64,000 nucleotides of DNA from Nigrospora sphaerica (taxonomy: Eukaryota > Ascomycota > Sordariomycetes > Amphisphaeriales > Apiosporaceae). Every line of letters begins with the position of its first letter. Within the stretch, counting starts at the first letter, position 1. The stretch covers positions 1,302,001 through 1,366,000 of the forward strand of contig JAGVVL010000013.1 of NCBI GenBank assembly GCA_018287875.1, in the 5' to 3' direction. The notes below the pieces were generated by a model. That model was not told the origin of the DNA and searched no databases. It saw only the letters and a program-made list of their open reading frames with translations. A program made the position numbers and the translations under genes. Below, piece after piece: positions 11,499 through 20,639 of the stretch.

Positions 11499-12445
11499 AT
11501 GTCCACGGCCCGATCAAGCCTCGATTCTGTGGTCCTGGCTAACAGATCTGATCAGTTACTTCTCCAGAGCCAAAAAGCAGCAAGAAGGCCAGCCTGCGTG
11601 ACAAACAATCCACAAATATTGACCTTCGTCTTTGGAGTTTTGGCCGGTGCCATTCTTGTGGTACTATTTGCTTTTATACATGGCCACGAGGCCAGGCCGA
11701 TACAAGGTCAGCTCGCTGGGGAGCTCAACGGCTTAGTTCCCAACTGTGAGTGGATAAAAACGCCCGGAATCGGACTTGATACACCTCTTGTACTTGCCTA
11801 ACGGCCTTCCGCCTTTGCTATCTCAGTTACTCTTCACAAAGTCATCTTTGAAGAGGACCCGCGAGCTACCGTTGATCATGAGACGACCGAATCTCAAAAC
11901 GCTACCAAAGAAAACTGGCTGTCATACATGCCTGGTAAGAGATCAGCTGTTGCGCGTGCCCTATCTGCACTCCGTACTAACCTGCCTTTGGATCATAGTC
12001 GGGAACGGATTCGTTTCCATTGACAATGCGGCAGCGTATGATCTCCCGCCGCCGATCCAGATGAACGGACGGGACGTATACTCTCTCGCCTTTACCCATC
12101 AGCTCCATTGCCTAGTCAGTAAGACCTTCCCATGTTTATACCTGCGCTATAACTGACATTGCTGGTGCCTGCCATTGTTGCTTTCAGTACAGCATTATGG
12201 ATAGGTACAACGGACTGCTGGATGGGACGGCCAGTCCCCATACTGACTACAAGCACATTGACCATTGCTTCCGGTACTTGCGCCAGTCCATCTTGTGCTG
12301 TGGCGATACGGCACTCGAGGGTCAGAATCCACGTCACGCCTATCCAGGCACAGACGGCACAGGGGCGGTTCACATTTGCAAAAACTGGCCGCAGCTCTAC
12401 CTTTGGGCCGAAGGGAGACGGAGTAATGATAAGAAGGTAATATGA
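11499..12445 (+). CDS. UstYa-family (DUF3328) oxidase, copy 1
   Basis: Four exons (11499-11745, 11827-11934, 11999-12114, 12188-12445) give 242 residues with every junction in frame; intron 2 has a perfect TACTAAC branch. The protein has a short cytosolic tail, one transmembrane anchor (residues about 45-65, ILTFVFGVLAGAILVVLFAF) and a lumenal domain. The domain carries the family's two histidine motifs, HQLHCL at the end of exon 3 and HIDHCFRYLRQSILC in exon 4. In ustiloxin, phomopsin and asperipin pathways such proteins oxidise and cyclise the core peptide. An upstream in-frame ATG at 11319 is possible but would add about 60 residues not typical of the family. The gene lies about 640 bp from the 3' end of the convergent precursor gene. 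Confidence 0.88.
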
Positions 12446-13086
12446 CGGCGAGGAGAAGAAAACCTACGACGAGGAAGATTCTACAAAAGTTATGAATGTC
12501 TTCAACATACGTACACAACTGATTCTGCCTCCATCACGTTTATGCCACCACAAACAAGCCACACATGTCATGCTCCCGTGGGTACGGGTTTCACGAATGA
12601 AATTGATTTCCACATGGGTTCCGGAAGTTTCCGTTAGAGTCAGCGTGTGTAAGGGTAATGAGAGACAGGGTAACAGGCACGGTTCTCATTAGCTATCTAC
12701 CGCCGTGAAAGGTGCTAGTTGATCTAGGGCCTTGTCCACGGGTTATATCATCTATAAGATGGTCGAAATACCTGGTGTACCATATCAGTTCCCTATTTAT
12801 TTTCTTTTATCGCATTCGTGCGAATATGGACATCATCAGTTGATGCGCCCTTGCGAGTTCAACATATACTATGGGGATCGAATAAATATAAAGTCGAAAT
12901 CGATTCAAGTAAGGTGTACTGAAATGAAAACCATCGAAGCCATATTTACACATCGTTCCAAGGCCAGGAGGTGGGGCATCGCAGCATGATGGATGGCATA
13001 ATCGATTTGCTACTGGAACTTGAGCATCTAGCTGAGTCTATGCCAAAGCCTCCAACGTAGTCCTCGACGCTATACACAGCTCCAGT
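12446..13086. other. Convergent 3' flanks; AT-rich
   Basis: This spacer lies between the ends of the convergent UstYa-family gene and the precursor gene. The only structured element is the extra core-like unit at 13039-13086, listed separately. The remainder (12700-12980) is AT-rich and holds only short frames. Confidence 0.6.
13039..13086 (-). repeat. Decayed fourth core unit after the precursor stop
   Basis: Read in the precursor frame beyond the TAA at 13087-13089, codons at 13039-13065 again spell EDYVGGF followed by Gly-Ile instead of Glu-Val. Its spacing from the third core is exactly 19 codons, and the stop codon occupies the position of the Arg in the expected Lys-Arg. It therefore looks like a former fourth repeat cut off from the open frame. 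A 21-nt GT...AG pair spans the stop, but that is too short for a normal intron. Confidence 0.75.
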
Positions 13087-13407
13087 TTACTTGTCGACTT
13101 CGAAGCCTCCTACGTAGTCCTCAACGGCGTCCGGAGTCTTTGACCGCTTTGCAACTTCGAAGCCCCCGACGTAGTCCTCAATGACCTCTGGGGTCTCTGA
13201 CCGCTTTTCAACCTCAAAACCGCCAACGTAATCCTCAACTACGTCCGTGGTCTCTGACCGCTTGTTGACATCCGGAGCTTTCTATATGCATCTTGTCAGC
13301 GCTGCATAACATGGATCGTGTATCAGAGTTCCTCTGACCTGGATGAGGATAGGCGAAGCTGTGGCGAGGCCAGCCATGACCAAGACGAGACCGTTGGAAA
13401 AGCGCAT
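13087..13407 (-). CDS. RiPP precursor peptide (dikaritin type) with three repeated cores
   Basis: Two exons, 13407-13339 and 13281-13087, flank a 57-bp intron (GTCAGA donor, CTGAC branch, TAG acceptor) and code 87 residues. Exon 1 is a signal peptide (23 residues, starting MRFSNGLVLVMAG, hydrophobic, small residues near the end). Exon 2 is three tandem 19-residue units, each with the identical core EDYVGGFEV (13210-13236, 13153-13179, 13096-13122), set off by Lys-Arg at 13258-13263, 13201-13206 and 13144-13149. This signal peptide, repeat and Kex2-site plan is that of UstA/PhomA-type precursors. The two UstYa-family genes and two tyrosinases nearby fit the pathway. The core is acidic-flanked and contains Tyr and Phe, as expected for phenol cross-linking. 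I do not recognise YVGGF from any named product; whether the product is toxic is unknown. Confidence 0.85.
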
Positions 13408-13524
13408 CTGGAACAACGGCAGGATACTGATAGAGGAATCTGGGCAGATACAGGATGCTAAACTTGGGTATTTTCGAGTCTGGGGATGAGAAAAACATTT
13501 CTCTCAGATGCAATGGGTTTCCAA

Positions 13525-13534
13525 CCATTTATAG
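13525..13534 (-). promoter_or_regulatory. TATA box of the precursor gene
   Basis: Read on the minus strand the sequence is CTATAAATGG, about 120 bp upstream of the precursor ATG at 13407. No other TATA-like motif lies closer on that strand. Confidence 0.5.
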
Positions 13535-15486
13535 AACCCCGCCCGACCTATCTTCTACTTAGGCCCGTCGACCTTTGTCTTGTTCCGAGCCCTCATTGCC
13601 GCCCGACTCAAGCACTCTGGCTAAGCAGCACATGTTCCGCCAAGTCGGGCTTGATCCATGTGCAGACACTAGCGACTGCCGTGGTATATTCTGAAAGCTG
13701 GTCTATAGAGGCGGACTGAGTAATGCAGCACGACAACAACCAAGTCATACCACGGGGAAGTGCATATGTGCGTTTGGGTTCTTTGGGTAGTTACAGTGAC
13801 TCCAGACCCTGCCGACCTAGGTTGGGCCGCTGCCCTGGCTCAAGCTTGGCGTTAGCCTGCGGCTGTAGTGTATGAGGGAGTCTAGGAACGGAGCGGATGA
13901 ATGGGCCCTATCCTGGGCTAGACGATACTGTTCAGCTGCTAGTACGGTGGAGCAGGCCAAAAGGCCTTGCAGGGGCTTTCGCCATTGGCGGTCCCCCTGA
14001 GATACTGCCAAGCCAACTAAAAAGAGCGCCGTGAGAGGCACCGCTGATGGTTTGAATCCTGGCACCAGGACTTGCGGTTGTGCCACGTACGTGCAGAAGC
14101 TGGTGTATAAAGTCTGTAGATAGCTGCTGAGTCAGATGGGTGCCATCAGTCACCGGATTTGGCACCCGGATGGTCGTCGTTTCTCTCAAAGCGAGCACAG
14201 AGACAGGGCCAGTCGTAAATAGGGCGATACAGTCGGTTTAAGCTGTGTCCGCATGTACTCCCAGTATAAGGCTCCCTATATTTTTCAGTTTCTAATGGAG
14301 ACGTGAAAGGCTTGTTTGGCGTCTATTGCGCTTCCCAATACGCCATGGCTTCAGCACTGGCTGAGTCGTAAGAAGCTCACCGAGGAACTTAGACAGAGTC
14401 CCGAGAAACATCGCCCACCTTTGGAACTCTATTCTGCACCCGAAATGATGGCTGCCGTCGGGCACCTACAATTTCTTGGGTTCTCCAGATCAACCATGAC
14501 TCGTCTAGCGGGAAATCCCCTGTGCAAGATAACATCAAGCAGATTTTCACGACTTGAGATGGCACCCTCACGCACGCTTATGCCAGCACCGCTGCCATAT
14601 CATCATTATTCACATGTTCGAAGTCTACTCTAGCGGGAGCAAGCCCACGGAATTCCAATTTCAACAACCGGCCAATCGGTATCACCCAGGGTCTTGTTCC
14701 ACGACAGCGGAAATCCCGGGGAGGAGCAAGAGTTTTGGGAACCCCCGCATCGACTGATTCTCACCCTCAAGTTATGGAACTCCCGGCAAGGGCTGGCTCG
14801 CTGGGCTCTGGAAAAGTTCGATTGGTTCGTCCCCTTTTTATTATCGTGCTCGGGTTCAGCAATAAACTAACCACTACTACATGTACCTTGGTTAGTGACG
14901 GAAAGTTCCGGTGCTAGACGGTGAATGAAATTTCCTTCAAGTGGACTCAGTGGTTGTTAGCATTAAGTTCATTAGGACCCGCTTCAATACAACGAGTCGC
15001 GAATCAGTCCCTTGGATGATGCCAGACCGTATGAAGCGAATTGGAAAACTTTACTGACAGTGTTTCGAGAGAACCTGCGGCAGGGTTTTGAAGGTCCGTT
15101 CCGCCAGATGCTGTCCCGGCTTGGCCGGGCCTCCTCGCCATTTCCGAGGCGGGGGAGCTGTACTGCAAACTAGGCAGGCGTTAAAATGCAACTGTTAATA
15201 TGAAGAGATGATAGTAGCTCGGAGATTCACAAAATTCATATGCGGAGGTGCGTATGAGAGACGCAATGCAAGTCTTTAGTGTTGGTGAGTCACGAGAAGG
15301 CCCGACCTCGCTGAGACTGCACCCGTAGACAAGCGTGCTGCCTACCGCCAAAACCAAATGTTTTCCTCTCCGCATATATTTTGGTCCTCATCAAAATGAT
15401 GGCACGTCGGTGAAAGATTTGGTAAACCACTCGGACATCCTCACATATGTTCCGGACTGTACTGCAAGTTTCATAGAAACGTGTCC
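13535..15486. other. Intra-cluster spacer with unassigned coding-like stretch
   Basis: No complete gene is supported. The plus-strand frame 14634-14870 stays open for 78 codons and has protein-like composition (EEQEFWEPPHRLILTLKLWN), but it has no ATG and I recognise no family. The frame 14316-14633 just upstream could be an earlier exon or a decayed part of the same gene. Their place inside the cluster would suit a lost tailoring gene, but this is only a guess. Confidence 0.35.
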
Positions 15487-16127
15487 CTAGTACCTGTAAC
15501 ATAGGGAACCCGTCATAGTATCCATGTACTCTGCTACCGTGCCATCATGTACCAGGTCGCCCATGGGTAAAATGTCGGTCAAAGCGGCTCCGGTGCTCTC
15601 GGGGGTGCGAAGGAAGTTGTCCAGCGCCCCGAAGAACTGTCGCAGGCGCTGGCTGGGTTGGCGTTGCTGCCACAGCCACCAAAGCCTGTCGACTTGGGTG
15701 TGATGCAAGAAGAACACAGGATCTTATCATCGTAAGCAAAAGCTTCATAGAATCTAATGTCCCCTAAGTGCGGTACTTGGGGCAGTCCTACCATTGGGTG
15801 ATGAGAAGGTTGTCCATTCACCTCGGATAAACAGCGGAATCGCATTATGCGGCCCGTTCTCGAAGGCGCGGAGGAACGAGTCAAAATCTGGTTGTGACAA
15901 TACCGTTTCAACGTAGTCTGGACCGATTTTGCTCTGAATGCGGGGGATGCGTTCCCTCTCCACTTCGGTCGCGTTGGTGTCCTCGTTCAGGAAACCGCGC
16001 GCGATGCAATGCGGCTCGTACACAACCGTGTTGGCTCCATCGATGGGCTTGACAAGCCATGGACGCCTGATGCCAGCGAAGGGCCCGTCGTGGATGCAGT
16101 GACCGCCATTGAGGCTCTTGGTGCTTA

Positions 16128-17988
16128 AGTTCGAGGACCCCCATTTCGGCCCCCCCCACATTTCGGCCCCCTAAAAACACCACGCTTAAAACCAGCCATA
16201 TCAATAGAAGTTAAGATGCAGCCTTAATTAATAGCAACTCTAATGCAGGAACTGGCCTCACTTAGGCTTTCGCTATCGCTCTCTTCATCTAGACCATTTT
16301 CAACCTCCCCGACCGCTAACTGAGCTCGGTGGATGTCTTCAATGTTCGCGAACTTCGAATTAGGGCTCAAATCCACCTTCTTCCTCTTCCTTAGTCTGAT
16401 AGTGTCAATCCTAGCTTCGAGGGCCTGAATTTGCCTTTGAGTAGTAGCCAATTGGACGTTCTTCTCATCAAAGGCCTTTTGGATCTTCCGGAAGAGTAGT
16501 CGTTGTGTGGTTGAGTGTTTCGCTAGCTGGTTCGAAAGCTGTACTTGGTCCTTAAAGTCCGACGTCTTCTTTGGAGTTGACTAAACCACTATAGAAGTAT
16601 GGGATCTCGTTGGAGGTGTTGAGAGGACCCTTTTCGAGTGGGATTCCTTCGAATTTACTGTGTCGGGTGTTGTTTGGTGTATATTTTGAATTAAATTCCG
16701 GCTTAGAAGCGGTTTAGCCATACTCACTAGCCAGAGACCAGCTGCTTTCCACCTATTCCGGATATTCTGGCTAGTAAGGCTAGCTAAACGAGCCTTCTAA
16801 TAGCAGGTAAGGAAATTTCGCTTGCCAACTACCGTAGAGTCCGTTAACTAGGTCAGAAATCCGAGCTCTTTCCGGTATGCCGATTTTAAAGAACTGAAAA
16901 CGGCTAAATCGAGAGGTTGGAGGACATGAGAGGTATGAGGGGGCAAAAACAGAAGATAAATCCGGTGCGAGAAGCATTGGAACATAAAATCAGTCGTTGT
17001 ATGGCTTCCATGGCCGTCCATAATAAGTAGGCGGTACTCGGAAGGGTCCTCGGGGGTGGTATTCGGGATAAAGACTTTCTCGAGCCACTCGAGCGCTGTT
17101 TCGTCTGTGATCCATCCGTTTTCGGTTGCAGTGAACTGCCAGCCTCTGAATTGGCTTAAATCGACCGGGAACCATTGCTATTAAACCGTTTTGCCCTTGA
17201 AAATGACTAATAGGGGCAGGGCGTGGCCTTAAGCAGAGATGCATTCAATGAATGACGTCCAAGCACGAGAACCAGGCTGTTTCTTTCGGACTGAGCGTTT
17301 TTCGGAACCTCCAAGTACTAGACCATTCGATCCAGCACCTTTTAGGAGTCCTGCTTCATCCATGTTATGGCGGTTAGCCGGCTTCACCCTCTGGACCTCC
17401 GGCAGCTGAAAATATCGGAACTATAAGCGAATTACCTCGATTGAGGCGCCATTAACACGCTGCGAGTCGATAGACCGGCTCTTCTGGACCCGTACAGCTG
17501 GGTTCCTGCGTAGGAAGGCCTGCAGCCATCTCTTTCCAAGTGGCTCGCTGTCGCCCTGAGCCCGGAGGATACATTCGGCAAACTCCTTAACTTGGGCATG
17601 GGAAGGTGGAAGCCCTAGGGCAGCTTGGGTCAGGATCCAATTCGTAAGTAACTCTTCCTGGACTGGTCTGAGCCTCTGTTGGTCTGCAAAGGCTTCGGGC
17701 CTAGGTTGATGGCCTTTAATTCGGCTTTGCAGTGTTGACTTCGGTATGCCGTAATCTCGAGAGGTCTGCTTAATTCCACCCCCAGCTGCAATAGCAGTTA
17801 AGGCTTGTTGAAGTTCGGCTTCTGAATATTGCTTCATAATAAGAAATTGAATGCAGATACCAAGTTTCGGATAGATTAAAGCAAATTTGCTAAAGTAAAT
17901 TCAAAAAGAAGTCGAGGGGCTGGAAATTCGGTGGCTGGTTTTTGGGGGGCCGAAATGTGGGGGGGGCCGAAATGGGGGTCCTCGAACT
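16128..17988 (-). mobile_element. Complete pogo/Fot1-like DNA transposon with TIRs and TA duplication
   Basis: The element is 1,861 bp with terminal inverted repeats of about 50 bp that match almost perfectly; the outermost bases are AGTTCGAGGACCCCCATTTC. It is flanked by the TA target duplication at 16126-16127 and 17989-17990. The TIRs contain a double ggggggCCGAAAT motif. The transposase gene reads on the minus strand, the same direction as the tyrosinase it splits. Confidence 0.93.
16224..17837 (-). pseudogene. Pogo/Fot1-like transposase, broken
   Basis: The start at 17837 gives 138 open codons with a Psq-type helix-turn-helix (residues about 5-45, GGIKQTSRDYGIPKSTLQSR) and a CENP-B/Tc5-type domain (about 55-120). 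The DDE_1 catalytic domain follows after stop codons: a first-Asp block MDEAGLLKG near 17345-17365 and the second block LLIMDGHGSH near 17000-17030, then LLFLPPHTSHVLQPLD near 16905-16955. The C-terminal coiled and acidic tail is in 16224-16451. At least two stops (near 17421 and 17180) block translation, so movement would need a transposase made elsewhere. Confidence 0.82.
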
Positions 17989-18669
17989 TAAAGGGTCCCC
18001 GTTACCTCCAAAACCGTGCTCTCCGTCCCAGATGGGCGCCGTGGACAAGTCCTCAGCGTCGAGTGTCCAGTCCCAGTACCTAGACGAAGATAATCAGCAA
18101 CGCAGACACCAGGCGCAAGGAGGGACAAACTCACGGTTGCGCCCCTGTATACCCGCAGTTGTCCTTCAGTTCTTGTTCGTGAACGTGGACAAAGAAGCGA
18201 TGCCACGGCAGGAATGCCGCCGTGTAATGGGTCACGTGGCCAAAGAGCCCGTGTACCCTAACAATATCATCATAGCGGGAGGTATTGGGAGTGACCATCG
18301 ATGGCTGTTGTGCTAGGCAGTGTACGGCCTGCAAATAATTGTGTTGATCCGTGGTAGTGAGGGATCGCCACTCCTTGCGATGGGTCGGATTTTGGCAGCG
18401 CTCGGTCGTGAAAGGGAAAACGGACAAATAGACTGCGCTCGGCAACAAAGCTATCACCAATACAGCGGAGAAAAGGAGCAGAAGTAGGCAGCTGAGTACA
18501 AGACAGACAGTCCTTTTGCGAATTAAGCATGTTGTTTCTGATTAGAGGCTGAGACGTATACTTACTTGGATGCTGGCCTAGCCTTTCCCTTGCCGGCGCA
18601 TTGGGATTCTGGTACCTCTTCAGTTGAGGAAAGGGGCCGGTAAGCCCACTTATTGCGTGGAGTTTGCAT

Positions 18670-19089
18670 TGACCGATGGTTGGTTTGGCGGCGGTAATGC
18701 TTAGAGCTAGATGCGATTCCGCCACATGGGAAAAAGGTATCAGTTCGCCGCCTCGCTTAGGGTGTTGTAAAAAAACGACGACGGATGTTGAAAGAACTAG
18801 TCACAATCACGTAAGGATTTCATGTGATCACTAGTGGATTGAAAAACAAAAAGGCAAAATTCCACGCATGCCTAATTGTCCCGTGGTCCGCGCGTGGAGA
18901 GTAATAGATATTTAAAAGGCTTGTTGCCTCTACCCATCACACTGCAACCACGTCGCCTAGTGTATGCTAAGAGAAATCTGGTCAGGGCCATTCCTATAAA
19001 ATAAACTTCAGTAGTTCCCCCAGCTCCTGTCAGGACTCTTTGGACAGCCTTTTCCTGCCCTCTCACCCACTCTAGCTCTCTGTTCCATT
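18670..19089. promoter_or_regulatory. Divergent promoter shared by tyrosinase 1 and UstYa-family copy 2
   Basis: This 420-bp gap separates the tyrosinase start (18669, minus) from the second UstYa-family start (19090, plus). A plus-strand TATAAAATA lies at 18995-19003, about 87 bp before the ATG. Such a compact divergent arrangement suggests co-regulation of the two cluster genes. No specific regulator site could be identified. Confidence 0.55.
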
Positions 19090-20106
19090 ATGTCCGTGAC
19101 CAACAACGTGTCTAGTGGTTCCTCCAGCTTGACGGATACGAGTGACGGGGACTTGTTAACGATCTGCACCACAGACCTCGAGAAGCAGCCCTTCGAATCC
19201 GGCGACGCCTCAACTTCTGAAACAAATATCCAACAACGCGATGGCCGCCGTCAATACCCACATCTCAACCGTTGGCTGCTACTCTCTTCACTTCTCAACG
19301 TCTTTCTAACCATAGCCTTCATTGTAGTCCTTTCACTTTACGTTACACAGTCTCGGTGCGGCGGTAAAACTTGTACTGAAGTGGACCTAGCCAAAGAGCT
19401 TCACGCCCAGGATATGACACCGTCCTGGCTCCCGCCCGAAGGTTAGCCGCCATGCACGATACCACCGGCGTTCCCTAACGGAGAGAGGAACTGATGTCGC
19501 GCAGTCCCGGTGAAAAAGACACTTTACTTCAATCGGCTCTACGGTCGGCCACCCGACGAGGAGAACCAAAAGGCGTGGGATGAATTGATGCCACGTATGT
19601 CACATCCGGGACATAACCCGTTCGTTCCGCACTCTCCCCCGAACAGAGAGACTGACTCAAGGTTATACAGTCGGGCGTGGTTTCATCGTTCTGAGGAACG
19701 AGACGCCCTTGCCCGATATGCCCTCGTTGCACCAAGAAGTGCCTAAACAGCATGCTCTGGTCTCGGCGTTTCACCAAATTCACTGTGTCGTGAGTCGGCC
19801 CGCCCCCGGTGGTTCTTTTTGCAACCTACTTACCGCTGTATCTGATCCCAGTGGGCGTCCAAAAACAGCTTCTTCAAAGCGTTGAACGGCACCGCCGACG
19901 CCGACGATGTTTTGCACATGTCCCACTGTTGGGACTACCTTCGACAGGCCATCATGTGCCACGCCGATACCACGCTCGAATGGATGCCCAACTCGGAGCA
20001 GCACGTAAGCAAGGGCTGGGGCTATGAACATCGATGCCGGGACTGGGATGCTCTCTTCAATTGGGCCGAGATCAACAGGTGGGGTGATGGGTACGGAGTT
20101 CACTGA
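19090..20106 (+). CDS. UstYa-family (DUF3328) oxidase, copy 2
   Basis: Four exons (19090-19441, 19505-19594, 19662-19789, 19852-20106) give 274 residues, all junctions in phase. A Ser/Thr-rich cytosolic tail of about 60 residues precedes a transmembrane anchor (LLLSSLLNVFLTIAFIVVLSLYV). The lumenal domain has the family's conserved FNRLYGRPPDEENQKAWDELMP block (split here at exon ends; about residues 124-147) and two His motifs, HQIHCV at the end of exon 3 and HMSHCWDYLRQAIMCHADTTLE-like in exon 4. It is closer to the canonical UstYa pattern than copy 1, which lacks the AWDELMP block. In known dikaritin pathways two such proteins act together. Exon 4's first residues (WASKNS) are less certain than the rest. 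Confidence 0.9.
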
Positions 20107-20639
20107 ATACGAAGATGGAGCGGCGGCATTCGCGTGGGCGGAAGATGGCACCATGGGTCCTGGGAGTTGCAACGTCGGAATTTTGTGCGTCTAAATGCTT
20201 TGAAGTTTTCTCCCATATCATAGTTGAAACCAGGTACAGGCCGACAAAATTAAGAATTCCAAGTGGATACCGGCGAAGGAAAACTCCGTCCAAACTTTAC
20301 TGGTCGCTAAAAATGATCTGGGAGGCCTTCACCAACTGCCGCCATCGGTCCGTCATAGGACTAAATAAGATTAATCTAGAAAGCAGTTGCTGCAGGGGCA
20401 CGAGTAGGGTCCAGCGCTTCGACGCTGGCACTAATCAAGCTTTTCATCGACCGATGATGAACACCACGATAAACAAGATCATTGACATGGGCTTATTACG
20501 TAACGGGGGACCTGCTAACGTTCTGGTCAAGCGAGGCGGTTTTGTTGCTCCTCGCCCGAGAAGAATCGTGGCTCTCTGCTGATACGACTTCCTCAGCATT
20601 ACCCAAATCGCACCCATTATTTGGCATACTTGCTTCAAA
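20107..20639. other. Spacer upstream of tyrosinase 2
   Basis: No gene seen. The open frames 20115-20582 (plus) and 20072-20293 (minus) match nothing recognisable. This is presumably the 3' end of the UstYa-family gene and the promoter of the next tyrosinase. Confidence 0.55.

Larger units (their letters stand above)
15487..18669 (-). pseudogene. Tyrosinase (UstQ-like), interrupted by a pogo-like transposon
   Basis: Exons are 18669-18566, 18491-18135, 18079-15822 (containing the transposon 16128-17988) and 15722-15487, with introns of 74, 55 and 99 bp. Without the insert and one TA copy the frame is continuous over 363 codons. The protein has a YRPLSS-type cytosolic tail, a transmembrane anchor coded at the start of exon 2, a copper-A region (HVTHYTAAFLPWHRF, then PYWDW) and a copper-B region (PHNAIP, then DPVFFLHHTQVDRLWW). 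In dikaritin pathways tyrosinases of this type oxidise the core tyrosine during macrocyclisation. The insertion falls in exon 3 shortly after PYWDW, within a GFGGNGD stretch, so no full-length enzyme can be made. All other splice sites and copper ligands look undamaged, so the insertion seems recent. Confidence 0.88.

Noticed and set aside
13235..13528. 97-codon minus-strand frame across the precursor start
   Set aside because: It is out of phase with the signal peptide and the KR-spaced repeats and includes the presumed promoter TATA, so it is a chance frame over the real precursor gene.
14041..14070. tRNA-like T-arm (ggtttgaatcctgg)
   Set aside because: The stem does not pair and no acceptor or anticodon arm can be built around it. 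No tRNA was found in the window.
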